Shown here in pieces: positions 37,432 to 46,264 of a stretch of 64,000 nucleotides of DNA (its first letter is position 1; each line of letters opens with the position of its first letter). The stretch covers positions 613,001 to 677,000 of the forward strand of contig NZ_JAJKFV010000029.1 of assembly GCF_020966775.1 (NCBI RefSeq). The letters are read 5' to 3'. The translations under genes and the position numbers were made by a program. This stretch comes from Rhodopirellula halodulae. Lineage in GTDB: Bacteria; Planctomycetota; Planctomycetia; Pirellulales; Pirellulaceae. The notes beneath the pieces are model-generated. The model searched no databases and was not told the DNA's origin. It saw nothing but the letters and a program-made list of their open reading frames with translations.

Positions 37432-38775
37432 ATGAAGCTTAGTAAACTAGCTCTGATCGCAGCGGTTGCATGCGGAATCAACGCAACGAACCTGACCGGC
37501 GCATCAGCAAACGATATTGGATTGGTTTCTTGCACCTCATCGCTTTGCGATTGTGGTGAGCCCGTGTGTGGTTGCGAGCCTGTTGGCGGTTGCGACACCG
37601 GATGTGAAACAGAAGTGACCTGTGGTTGCGAAAGCGTTGGATGCTTGGGCGACTGCGGATGCAGCACCGGTTGCGACAGCGGATGCGATTCAGCATGCGG
37701 ATGTGGCGTCGGAAGCTGCTTGCCCGGATTGGGCGACTGCTGCTTGGATGACCCATACTCGCTGTTCGGCGAAGTTTGTGGCATCGAAGTTGGCGGTTGG
37801 GCATCGATCGGCTACCACAGCAAAGCTCTGCCTTTGTTCAACAGCCGCCCAGACGAAGTTCAGTTGCACCAAGCTTGGTTGTACGCTGAAAAAGCCATCG
37901 ACACGTCGTGCGGTTTCGACATCGGTGGACGCATCGATTACGTCTACGGTACCGACGGACCTGACACTCAGGCATTCGGCATCGACAACGGACACTGGGA
38001 CACCGACTGGGACAACGGTGGCGACTACGGTCACGCCATTCCTCAGTTGTACACCGAAATGGGCTACGGCGACCTGTCGGTCAAAGTGGGTCACTTCTTC
38101 ACCATCATCGGTTGGGAAGTTGTTGCCGCTCCGGACAACTTCTTCTACAGCCACGCTTACACGATGTACAACAGCGAGCCATTCACCCACACCGGTGCTT
38201 TGGCAACTTACAACGTGTCGGATGACTTGACCGTCTACGGCGGATACACCCTGGGCTGGGACAGCGGTTTCGAAGACAACGGCGACAGCTTCCTCGGTGG
38301 TGTTTCCGCAAGCTTGACCGACGACCTGACTCTGACTTACGCCACCACCATCGGCCGCTTCAACGAAGACAACGCTGGTGGAGTGGAGCAGGGTTACATG
38401 CACTCGATCGTTGCTGACTACGCTGTCAGCGACAACTTGCAGTACATCTTCCAGTCGGACTTGTTGGACAGCGAAGACGAAACCGGTGCAACTGTTCGTG
38501 AAACCTTCGGCATCAACCAGTACTTGATCTACAACATCAATGACTGCTTGGCATTGGGCGGCCGATTCGAGTGGTACGACAGCGAAGGCGTCTTCACCGC
38601 CAACGACACCGACGTTTACGCTTTGACGACCGGTATCAACTACCGTCCTCACTCGAACGTCTTGATTCGTCCCGAAATTCGTTGGGATTGGGTTGACGGT
38701 GACACCACCGGCGTCCTGGAAAACGACGACGACGATCAAACCACGTTCGGTATCGATACGATCTTCTTGTTCTAA
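37432..38775 (+). CDS. Cysteine-rich BBP2-type outer-membrane porin
   Basis: 447 residues from ATG 37432. A signal peptide (MKLSKLALIAAVACGINA) precedes a cysteine-rich region: 19 cysteines within about 72 residues (GC, CDC, CGCE units). The rest is a beta-barrel typical of the planctomycete BBP2-like porins (GGRIDYVYG, APDNFFYSHAY, WDSGFEDNGDSFLGG, ending IDTIFLF with a terminal phenylalanine). It forms an outer-membrane channel. The cysteine block could crosslink the protein to itself or to the proteinaceous cell wall. A paralogue follows at 39131. Confidence 0.85.
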   Translation: MKLSKLALIAAVACGINATNLTGASANDIGLVSCTSSLCDCGEPVCGCEPVGGCDTGCETEVTCGCESVGCLGDCGCSTGCDSGCDSACGCGVGSCLPGLGDCCLDDPYSLFGEVCGIEVGGWASIGYHSKALPLFNSRPDEVQLHQAWLYAEKAIDTSCGFDIGGRIDYVYGTDGPDTQAFGIDNGHWDTDWDNGGDYGHAIPQLYTEMGYGDLSVKVGHFFTIIGWEVVAAPDNFFYSHAYTMYNSEPFTHTGALATYNVSDDLTVYGGYTLGWDSGFEDNGDSFLGGVSASLTDDLTLTYATTIGRFNEDNAGGVEQGYMHSIVADYAVSDNLQYIFQSDLLDSEDETGATVRETFGINQYLIYNINDCLALGGRFEWYDSEGVFTANDTDVYALTTGINYRPHSNVLIRPEIRWDWVDGDTTGVLENDDDDQTTFGIDTIFLF

Positions 38776-39130
38776 GCCGCCCCGAACGAAGATTTCGTGA
38801 GACCCAAGAGGCCGGTTCATCGCAGCAATGCGGTGAGCCGGCTTTTTTTCGTTTTGGGCTCAAGATCCGATGCGGTTTCGCCGAGGGCAATTTCCGCCAC
38901 GGAAGGTCCTCGTAACCCGCACAGATTAACGCGGGTCCGGATTTTCCGGTCATTCCGGCTGCGGTTTCTCTATCGTTGGTCTCAATTGCAACGCGCCGCG
39001 ACGTCGATACATCCCTTCAACGAATCGCCTGGATTTGGCGGTCGACGCGGAAGACGGGTTTGCTGCCATGGACGGCGGCAGTCGCCGCGTGCGAGGTGAT
39101 TCGATTGTGAATTGATCAGGGACGAGCAAG
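38776..39130. other. Intergenic region between paralogous porins
   Basis: 355 bp. It holds the terminator of the first porin and presumably the promoter of the second. No gene is supported. The separate terminator suggests the two porins are expressed independently. Confidence 0.5.
38811..38849 (+). terminator. Intrinsic terminator of first porin
   Basis: A 13-bp stem (GCCGGTTCATCGC / GCGGTGAGCCGGC with G-U pairs) and six-base loop, followed by seven Ts, 36 bp past the porin stop. Confidence 0.85.
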
Positions 39131-40468
39131 ATGAAATCGAAACGAGCTGCTTTGTGGTTGGCCCTCGGTGGCTTGGTTGGATTGGGAAGCCTCAATGGCG
39201 TTTCTGCTGCCGACCGGTACGTGGCCGACGCAAGCTACCAGAGTGGAATGCCAACTTCCCAAGCCGAAGTCGTCCCCGTGGGGCACTTTGACGCCGGGTG
39301 TGACCAATCCTGCGACACATTCCCCGAAATGGAATGTGGTTGTGGCGAAATCAGCTGTGATGGCGGCTGCGGCGATATGGGCTGCGGTGACATCGGCTAT
39401 TGCGACGACGGCGGATGTGGGTTGTTTGAGTGCGAACTTGGCGACCCGTTCACCCTGTTTGGCGAAGCCTGTGGCTACACCATCGGCGGATGGGTGCAAA
39501 TGGGCTATCACAGCAATGCCAACGCTTTGTTCAACAATCGTCCCGACGAATACAACCTGCATCAAGCTTGGTTCTACGCCGAGAAAGCCCTCGACACCAG
39601 CAACGGTTTCGACTTCGGCGGACGCATCGACTACGTGTACGGCATCGACGCCCAGGACACCCAAGCCTTTGGAATTGACAACGGCCACTGGGACACGGGT
39701 TGGGACCACGGTGAGTACGGCAGTGCGTTGCCGCAGGTCTACGGAGAAGTCGGCTACGGCGATTTCTCGGTGAAGTTTGGTCACTTCTTCACCATCATTG
39801 GTTACGAAGTCGTTGCCGCTCCGGACAACTTCTTCTACAGCCACGCTTACACGATGTACAACAGCGAGCCATTCACCCACACCGGTGCTTTGGCAACCTA
39901 CAACGCCAGCGATGACCTGACTGTTTACGGTGGATACACGCTGGGTTGGGACAGCGGTTTCGAAGACAACGGCGACTCGTTCCTCGGTGGTGTTTCGTTG
40001 GCCATGAGCGAAGACGTCACGGTGACCTACGCAACGGTCGCGGGACGTTTCGCGGATGAGCCAGCCGGCACGACTTCGCAAGGTTACATGCACTCGATCG
40101 TCACCGACGTGACGTTGACCGATCAATTGCAATACGTCTTGCAGTCGGACTACATCGACGCAGAGGACGGCAACGGTGGCAACTTCAAAGAAACCTACGG
40201 CCTGAACAACTACCTGATCTACACGGTCAGCGATTGCTTGGCACTGGGAAGCCGCTTCGAGTGGTACGACGCCGACGCGGGTGTCTTCAACGGCAACGTC
40301 GACGTCTACGCATTGACCTTGGGTGCCAACGTGAAGCCTCACGCCAACCTTTTGATCCGTCCCGAAATTCGCTGGGACTGGGCCGACGGTGCGGACGTGA
40401 CCGGCATCTTGGAAAACGACGACGACGAACAAACCACGTTCGGTATCGACACGATCTTCTTGTTCTAA
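39131..40468 (+). CDS. Cysteine-rich BBP2-type outer-membrane porin (paralogue)
   Basis: 445 residues. A signal peptide (MKSKRAALWLALGGLVGLGS) is followed by a cysteine-rich region (about 10 cysteines in 45 residues, starting CDQSC and ending CGLFEC), then a barrel very similar to the upstream gene. It shares APDNFFYSHAY, WDSGFEDNGDSFLGG and the IDTIFLF end. An 86-bp block is identical at DNA level (38122-38207 and 39812-39897) although the flanks differ, including at silent positions. A duplicate with recent gene conversion is likely. Its barrel may have different pore selectivity. Confidence 0.85.
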   Translation: MKSKRAALWLALGGLVGLGSLNGVSAADRYVADASYQSGMPTSQAEVVPVGHFDAGCDQSCDTFPEMECGCGEISCDGGCGDMGCGDIGYCDDGGCGLFECELGDPFTLFGEACGYTIGGWVQMGYHSNANALFNNRPDEYNLHQAWFYAEKALDTSNGFDFGGRIDYVYGIDAQDTQAFGIDNGHWDTGWDHGEYGSALPQVYGEVGYGDFSVKFGHFFTIIGYEVVAAPDNFFYSHAYTMYNSEPFTHTGALATYNASDDLTVYGGYTLGWDSGFEDNGDSFLGGVSLAMSEDVTVTYATVAGRFADEPAGTTSQGYMHSIVTDVTLTDQLQYVLQSDYIDAEDGNGGNFKETYGLNNYLIYTVSDCLALGSRFEWYDADAGVFNGNVDVYALTLGANVKPHANLLIRPEIRWDWADGADVTGILENDDDEQTTFGIDTIFLF

Positions 40469-40510
40469 GCAGATCTTCGAAGGCCCGAACGGGTCGCCCT
40501 GAAAACAAAA

Positions 40511-40543
40511 AGATCTTGCTGGTTCAAACGAGCCAGCAAGATC
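40511..40543. terminator. Bidirectional intrinsic terminator
   Basis: Stem AGATCTTGCTGG / CCAGCAAGATCT with a 9- to 10-nt loop, A-run left and T-rich right. It separates the convergent porin and purB genes. Confidence 0.85.
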
Positions 40544-40583
40544 TTTGTCGTTTCGATCGATTCGTTTCTCAGCTTAGAAAACG

Positions 40584-42020
40584 TCAGACTTTGACTTCGA
40601 CGCTGAGGTCGCTCGCACCGGAGTAGCGTTGACGGATGGGCTCGATCACCGCTTCCATGAACTCGTCGACTTGTTGCGGCGCGCGTCCAACATAGGCGGC
40701 TGGGTCCAAGGCCGCGTCCAGGTCGATGCCGGCGAAATTCTCGTCGCCTTTCAAACGTTCCAGCAAATCATTGTCGCGAGCGTTTTGCTTGACTTCCAAC
40801 GCCGCGGCTTGGCTGTGAACTCGGATCTGCTCATGCAAGTCTTGGCGATCGCCGCCGGCGGCCACAGCTTGCATCAGAATATTTTCGGTCGCCATGAATG
40901 GCAGTTCTGCGTTCAGGTTTTTCGCGATGGTTGCGGGGTAGACCACCATGCCGTCGGCAACGTTTTGCATCAGGACTAGCGCCGCATCGATCGCCAGGAA
41001 CGCTTGCGGAATGACCAGGCGGCGGTTGGCACTGTCGTCGAGTGTGCGTTCCATCCACTGCGTGGCGGCGGTCATCGCGGGGCTGCTTTGCAAGCTCATC
41101 ACAAACCGACCAAGAGCGCAGATTCGCTCACTTCGCATCGGGTTGCGTTTGTAGGCCATTGCCGAGCTGCCGATTTGTTTCTTTTCAAACGGTTCTTCGA
41201 CTTCTTTGCGACCGGCGAGCAGCCGAATGTCCGTCGCGATTTTATGCAGACTCTGCCCGATGCCCGACAAAGCATCCAGCAATTGAGCGTCGACTTTGCG
41301 CGGATACGTTTGCCCCGTCACCGCGTAGACCGAATCGAAAGAGAGCTTCTCAGCGACACGTTTCTCCAATTCGCGGACCTTGGCTTGGTCGCCGGAGAAC
41401 AGTTCAAGGAAGCTGGCTTGCGTTCCAGTGGTTCCCTTGGCCGAACGAGCACGAAGCATCTCCAGGCGATGTTCGATTGCTTCGAGATCGAGGACCAGGT
41501 CATAAATCCACAAACAAGCTCGCTTGCCAACCGTCGTTGGTTGGGCGGGTTGGAAGTGAGTGAAGGCGAGGCAGGGCAGGTCACGGTGTTCGGCCGCGAA
41601 TTTGGCCATTTGGTCGATCGTCGCCGCCAGTCGTTTAGCTGTCAGTTCCAATGCTTCGCGAATGAGCAACAGATCGGCATTGTCGGTCACGAAGCAACTG
41701 GTGGCGCCCAGGTGAATGATCCCGCGAGCATCCGGGCACTGGTCCCCGTAGGCGTGCACGTGTGCCATCACGTCATGCCGCAATTCGCGTTCGTATTTCG
41801 CCGCAGCATCGAGGTTTAGCGTGTTTTCAAATTCTTTTAGCTGAGCGATTTGAGCGTCGGTGATTGAGATGCCAAGTTCCTGCTCGGCTTCCGCCAAGGC
41901 AATCCAGACCTTTCGCCAAGATGCAAAACGCCGCTGCGGCCCCCAATGAAACGCCATTTCTCTTGACGCGTAACGCTCAATCAGGGGGTTTTGGTACGGG
42001 GTTTCCTGCGATTCGGTCAT
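40584..42020 (-). CDS. purB: Adenylosuccinate lyase
   Basis: 478 residues from ATG 42020; 7 open codons precede it. It catalyses two beta-eliminations in purine synthesis. The signature [15 protein letters not shown] carries the flexible catalytic loop; [10 protein letters not shown] and [11 protein letters not shown] complete the active site. The length and motif set resemble the longer, eukaryote-like ADSL group. It ends close to the porin terminator. Confidence 0.95.
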   Translation of the reverse strand: MTESQETPYQNPLIERYASREMAFHWGPQRRFASWRKVWIALAEAEQELGISITDAQIAQLKEFENTLNLDAAAKYERELRHDVMAHVHAYGDQCPDARGIIHLGATSCFVTDNADLLLIREALELTAKRLAATIDQMAKFAAEHRDLPCLAFTHFQPAQPTTVGKRACLWIYDLVLDLEAIEHRLEMLRARSAKGTTGTQASFLELFSGDQAKVRELEKRVAEKLSFDSVYAVTGQTYPRKVDAQLLDALSGIGQSLHKIATDIRLLAGRKEVEEPFEKKQIGSSAMAYKRNPMRSERICALGRFVMSLQSSPAMTAATQWMERTLDDSANRRLVIPQAFLAIDAALVLMQNVADGMVVYPATIAKNLNAELPFMATENILMQAVAAGGDRQDLHEQIRVHSQAAALEVKQNARDNDLLERLKGDENFAGIDLDAALDPAAYVGRAPQQVDEFMEAVIEPIRQRYSGASDLSVEVKV

Positions 42021-42170
42021 ATTGGTCTCTTTCGGGGGCACAAATCAGGCGATGGAAGGTGACATCGGCATTTCGGCCCGAAATGGAAGGGTTTACGATA
42101 TCGGCCGGTTGAGCCGATTATGTCGAGACGAGGGCTCAAGTGAAATCCGACGGTTTCAGACGGATCTTGA

Positions 42171-44231
42171 ATGAATTTTCAACGGGTGCAAGTGGCGGAC
42201 AAGCGAGTGATCAATCCCACACCAACATATTTACGCAACATCGTCGATCGACCGAGGACCCGCGATGGAGTGGTGCTCCAATTGATGGCAGCGGCATTCA
42301 CGCTGTGTCTGTTTGGATCACAACTGAACGCTCAAGAAGCAGAAACAGACGCCGCCGTGGAAGCCTCCGAGACCGAGCGTCCTGTTTTGATGACCGCGTT
42401 GAAGTTGCTGCCCGATACCGCGGCCGGCATTGTTCGCATTCCGAATCTCACGGTCCTGTGTGACTCCTGGCAAAAGACAACTCTGTCCGGCATCACGGAC
42501 GATCCCGCGATGAAACCGTTGATCGAAGCCAACTTCGGCAGCCAAGGTGCCGTGTGGGAAAAGCTGGGTGACAAGGTTGGATTGCGTCCCAAAGAAATCT
42601 ATGAAATCGCCACCGGCGAAGTGATCGCCGTTTGGTTGCCGTTTGAAAATGACAATCGACGCCCATCGTCGGTCTGCGTTGTCGCGGACATTCGTGGGAA
42701 ACACGCGGAAGCCGAAAAGGTGCTCGCACGTGTCGATCAAGATTTGAAGGCCGATGGAGCCACCCGCGAAGATGTCACCCGAGGCGGAGAGACGGTCCGT
42801 ATTTATCGACCCAAGACGCGACCGGGCCAATTGAAGATTGAACAAGTCGTCGTGTCGTTGACCGACGATCGTTTGATCGCCTCGGATCGCGATTCGGTCA
42901 TTTTTGAAGTGCTTGATGCGATCGAAAACGACGGACGCGACGATTCGCTCGACAAGGCTCCGTTGTTGCGAACGGTTTGGAAACAAGCTCTGTCTCGCAG
43001 TGACATTGAGCAAGAAGGCTCGCAGGTGGAATGGTTCGTCAAGCCGTTGACCATGGGCCGCATCATTCGCGATGTCGCCAAGGTCGATCGAGGCAACAAG
43101 GTTCGGATTTTGAATCTGCTCGAAAACCAAGGTTTCGACGCGTTGCAAGCCGCCGGTGGGATCGTGGTTGTCGGTCAAGGCAAATTCGACTTGCTGCACC
43201 GTGGCTACGTTCATGCTCCACCAGTGACCGACAAACCCAGTCGCTACCGTTTGGCTGCACGGATGTTGCAGTTCCCCAACACCAAGTTGGATGAAATCCC
43301 TGCCTGGGTCCCAGCCAACACCGCCAGCGTTTCGCGAATCAATTGGAAGATTGAAGAAGCATTCTGGGCCGCGGAAACACTCGTCGATGAAGCCTTTGAC
43401 AATGAAATCTTTCGTCCCAGTATCGAAGGAATTCGTGACGACGAAGAAGGCCCCCAGATCGACATTGAAAACAATGTGCTGCCGAATTTGTCAGAACACT
43501 TGTTGCTGCTAACCGACAACACGCTACCGGCGACGGTCAATTCCGAACGGGTGTTGGTGGCAATCGAAGTTCGTGATGCGAAAGCGATCGGAACCGCGGT
43601 TCGCAAAGCGATGGAAGTCGAACCTGACGTGTTTCAAGTCGACACCGTTCCGGGCGTCGAGATTTGGCAAGTCAAACATGGCAGCGGTGAAGACGAACTG
43701 GATGACGAGTTCTTCGATGACCTTGGTTTTGAAGAAGAAATTGACGAACAACAAGCTCCGATCCTGAACACTTGGGCCATCGCGATGGTGCCGGCCGGAA
43801 AAGGATCAACCAAGCCTCATCTGGTCTTCAGCAGCCATGTGGACCTGTTGGTGGACGTGGCCAAACGCATGCAAAGCGGCCAAGGCGAAAAGTTGGCTGA
43901 CTTGGACGAGGTCAAAGACCTGTTGCAGATGACTCGCGACATGGGTGCCGATGAAGTCGCGTTCCAACGAGTGGTACGACTGCGTCAATCGCTTCGTGCG
44001 AAGTACGAACTGCAACGTCAGGGCGAATTGAAAAACAGCGATTCTGTTTTGGCGTCTTTGGTTCGTCGCATGTTTGAAGACGATGAAGCCGAATCAGACG
44101 AGCCGATCGAACGTCTAAACGTTGGCAAGTGGCCCGCGTTTTCGGAAGTCGAAAAATACTTTCGCAATGCATTCGGCTTTGTCGAGACCACCGACTCGGG
44201 CTGGAACCTGAACGGTTTCCTGTTGAAGTGA
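42171..44231 (+). CDS. Exported uncharacterised protein
   Basis: 686 residues. Residues 38-54 are a signal-like hydrophobic stretch (LMAAAFTLCLFGSQLNAQ). The mature part is acidic with no motif I recognise; it contains an RDAKAIGTAVRKAM helix and an acidic loop (EDELDDEFFDDLGF). The N-terminal portion before the signal (RTRDG) is long for a leader. It may be a planctomycete-specific periplasmic protein. It lies between purB and queC without operon partners. Confidence 0.75.
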   Translation: MNFQRVQVADKRVINPTPTYLRNIVDRPRTRDGVVLQLMAAAFTLCLFGSQLNAQEAETDAAVEASETERPVLMTALKLLPDTAAGIVRIPNLTVLCDSWQKTTLSGITDDPAMKPLIEANFGSQGAVWEKLGDKVGLRPKEIYEIATGEVIAVWLPFENDNRRPSSVCVVADIRGKHAEAEKVLARVDQDLKADGATREDVTRGGETVRIYRPKTRPGQLKIEQVVVSLTDDRLIASDRDSVIFEVLDAIENDGRDDSLDKAPLLRTVWKQALSRSDIEQEGSQVEWFVKPLTMGRIIRDVAKVDRGNKVRILNLLENQGFDALQAAGGIVVVGQGKFDLLHRGYVHAPPVTDKPSRYRLAARMLQFPNTKLDEIPAWVPANTASVSRINWKIEEAFWAAETLVDEAFDNEIFRPSIEGIRDDEEGPQIDIENNVLPNLSEHLLLLTDNTLPATVNSERVLVAIEVRDAKAIGTAVRKAMEVEPDVFQVDTVPGVEIWQVKHGSGEDELDDEFFDDLGFEEEIDEQQAPILNTWAIAMVPAGKGSTKPHLVFSSHVDLLVDVAKRMQSGQGEKLADLDEVKDLLQMTRDMGADEVAFQRVVRLRQSLRAKYELQRQGELKNSDSVLASLVRRMFEDDEAESDEPIERLNVGKWPAFSEVEKYFRNAFGFVETTDSGWNLNGFLLK

Positions 44232-44252
44232 GCGACTCGCCAAAACGCTGAT

Positions 44253-44972
44253 TCAGCTTAACGCTGGATCAGCGATTTCGTTCTCGGCGAATCCTTTGGC
44301 TCGCAACAAGCACGCATCGCATTGGCCGCAGGGCCGTGCGTCTTCACCGGCGCCTTGCGGGTCGTAACACGACAGGGTTTGTGAGTAGTCCACGCCGAGT
44401 TCGATGCCGCGTTGGATGATCTCGGCTTTTGTCCAATGCAACAGCGGTGTGTGGATGGACAGCGATTGCTCGTCTTCCACCCCGGCTTTTGTTGCCAACC
44501 GTGCCATCGTTTGAAAAGCATCGATGAACTCGGGACGGCAATCGGGATAGCCGCTGTAGTCCAACGCATTGACGCCGATGAAGATGTCACGGGACCCCAG
44601 CACTTCCGCGACGGCCAACGCGTACGACAAGAAAATCGTGTTGCGAGCCGGGACATAGGTCACCGGAATATCGCCCGCGATTTTGTCAACGTGATCGGAT
44701 TTCGGAACGGCAATGGATGAGTCCACGAGCGCCGATCCACCAAGCTGCGCGAGATCAATGTCGATGATCCGATGCGACGCCACTTGCATCAATTGAGCCT
44801 GCTTGGCCGCGCGGTCCAGCTCGCCATTGTGACGTTGCCCATATCGAAAGCTGATCGCATGGACCTCGAAACCTTGGTCTCGCGCGATTGCCACGCAGGT
44901 GGCACTGTCCAAGCCACCTGAAAGCAAGATCACGGCTCGCGGTGCGTTGGTTGAATCGACACCGTTGATCAT
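44253..44972 (-). CDS. queC: 7-cyano-7-deazaguanine synthase
   Basis: 239 residues from ATG 44972. QueC converts carboxydeazaguanine to the nitrile preQ0 on the queuosine pathway. The ATP pyrophosphatase loop is [10 protein letters not shown], and the zinc site is [14 protein letters not shown] near the end. Its start overlaps the upstream yhaM stop (ATGA), so it is translated from the same message. Other queuosine genes are absent here. Confidence 0.95.
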   Translation of the reverse strand: MINGVDSTNAPRAVILLSGGLDSATCVAIARDQGFEVHAISFRYGQRHNGELDRAAKQAQLMQVASHRIIDIDLAQLGGSALVDSSIAVPKSDHVDKIAGDIPVTYVPARNTIFLSYALAVAEVLGSRDIFIGVNALDYSGYPDCRPEFIDAFQTMARLATKAGVEDEQSLSIHTPLLHWTKAEIIQRGIELGVDYSQTLSCYDPQGAGEDARPCGQCDACLLRAKGFAENEIADPALS

Positions 44973-45934
44973 GATTGACCTTTCCAAAGTTTTCGTCCGA
45001 TAGATGGGTGGTAATTGGTCCAGTTACCGTCCGCCGCCACGTCCGATTCGATGATCGAAGTGTAAGACGCGAGTTTCGCGTCGAGGTTATCAATGTGGTT
45101 CAATGCAATCGCCTCGAGCGTCACTGGGATCTTGGGACTGCCGTATTCTTGCAATCCATGATGGCTGACGACCAAGTGTTCCAGTTGATGACGTAGTTCG
45201 GTTGGGAATGTGTTTCCACTGGCGGATTCCGTTTCGGCAATTTTCTCGTTCAACCGCTGCACGCCGATGACGATGTGACCCACCAATTGGCCTCGATCGG
45301 TGTAGCTGATCTCGCCGCTGGACTTCAGTTCGTCGATCTTGCCTAAGTCGTGCAGGAACGCGCCCACCATCAACAGATCGGTGTCCAAGTTCCCGTAGCG
45401 TGGGGAAATCAGTCGAACCAATTCCATCATGTTGACCGTGTGCTCCAGCAATCCACCTGGATAGGCGTGATGGTTGGTAACCGCCGCCGCGGCTAGCTGG
45501 AACGATTGCAGGAATGCCTCATCTTTCAAATATGTTTGCACCAACGCATCCAGATGCGGATGAGAGATCGTCGCCAACAATTCGCGTAGACGGGTCAGGT
45601 TCGATTCGGCTTGATCCGCGTCAAAGCGATCGAAATCGCTGGAGTCCACCTCGGCCGGATCCATTCGCTGGATTTCGGTGACGATCATCTGCAACGCACC
45701 GTTGTGAATCTGCGTCCGTCCGCTGCAGTGGATAAAGTCGCCACGGTCAAACGTGTCGAATGTGGTCTCGTCGGCATTCCACATCATGCCGACGATCGTG
45801 CCGGATCGATCCGATAATTTCAGCAGAATGTATTTGCCGCCCTGGCGATTGACCCGCAACTGTTTGTCGGCAGCTTGGAACGACTGGGCGAGTGTTTGCC
45901 CATCAGAGAGGTCTTGAATCGCGGATCGTGACAC
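44969..45934 (-). CDS. 3'-5' exoribonuclease YhaM-like (OB-fold plus HD domain)
   Basis: 321 residues. An N-terminal OB fold ([21 protein letters not shown]) precedes a HD domain: [16 protein letters not shown], then [12 protein letters not shown] holding the metal-binding H-D pair, and [11 protein letters not shown]. This is the YhaM/CBF1 layout. It trims RNA and possibly single-stranded DNA from the 3' end. Overlap with queC (ATGA) shows a two-gene operon. Confidence 0.88.
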   Translation of the reverse strand: MSRSAIQDLSDGQTLAQSFQAADKQLRVNRQGGKYILLKLSDRSGTIVGMMWNADETTFDTFDRGDFIHCSGRTQIHNGALQMIVTEIQRMDPAEVDSSDFDRFDADQAESNLTRLRELLATISHPHLDALVQTYLKDEAFLQSFQLAAAAVTNHHAYPGGLLEHTVNMMELVRLISPRYGNLDTDLLMVGAFLHDLGKIDELKSSGEISYTDRGQLVGHIVIGVQRLNEKIAETESASGNTFPTELRHQLEHLVVSHHGLQEYGSPKIPVTLEAIALNHIDNLDAKLASYTSIIESDVAADGNWTNYHPSIGRKLWKGQS

Positions 45935-45960
45935 GAGCTTGGCCGGTTGAGAGTTGCGGA

Positions 45961-45975
45961 GCAGGGCAGGGCGGC
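45961..45975 (+). repeat. KOPS-type G-rich repeat, plus orientation
   Basis: GGGCAGGG at 45964, flanked by GCA and CGGCG. Intergenic. Confidence 0.65.
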
Positions 45976-46116
45976 GAAGTTGACAAGGGCCGCGCCTTCA
46001 AAAACGTCCGTCAGGGATGAACGTTTGGCAATCGTATCAGGACACGCTCGGGATTCCATGCCCGATCCATCAAGGCATCCCGTGACTGATTCTCTTCAGC
46101 GGCGTAGCACCGTGGA

Positions 46117-46127
46117 GGGGCAGGGCT
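46117..46127 (+). repeat. KOPS-type G-rich repeat, plus orientation
   Basis: GGGGCAGGGCT with the octamer at 46118. Intergenic. Confidence 0.6.
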
Positions 46128-46264
46128 CAGATGCGATTGGGCCCCGATCAATTGCGACCCGAGGTGGCACCGTTTAATCTGCGGTGTTGGACTCTTTCAC
46201 GCCAGTTTCGGCACCGGCCGATTCGCCGGAGGGTCATCTATGCCACCATAAGCTCCCGCCGAAA

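Larger units (their letters stand above)
45935..46264. other. Intergenic region with two G-rich repeats
   Basis: 330 bp between divergent yhaM and a kinase gene. It holds two KOPS-type repeats (45961 and 46117) and the promoters of both genes. No gene is supported. Confidence 0.55.

Noticed and set aside
41571-41585. GGCAGGGCAGG inside purB
   Set aside because: Not an exact octamer and explained by the conserved [10 protein letters not shown] codons.
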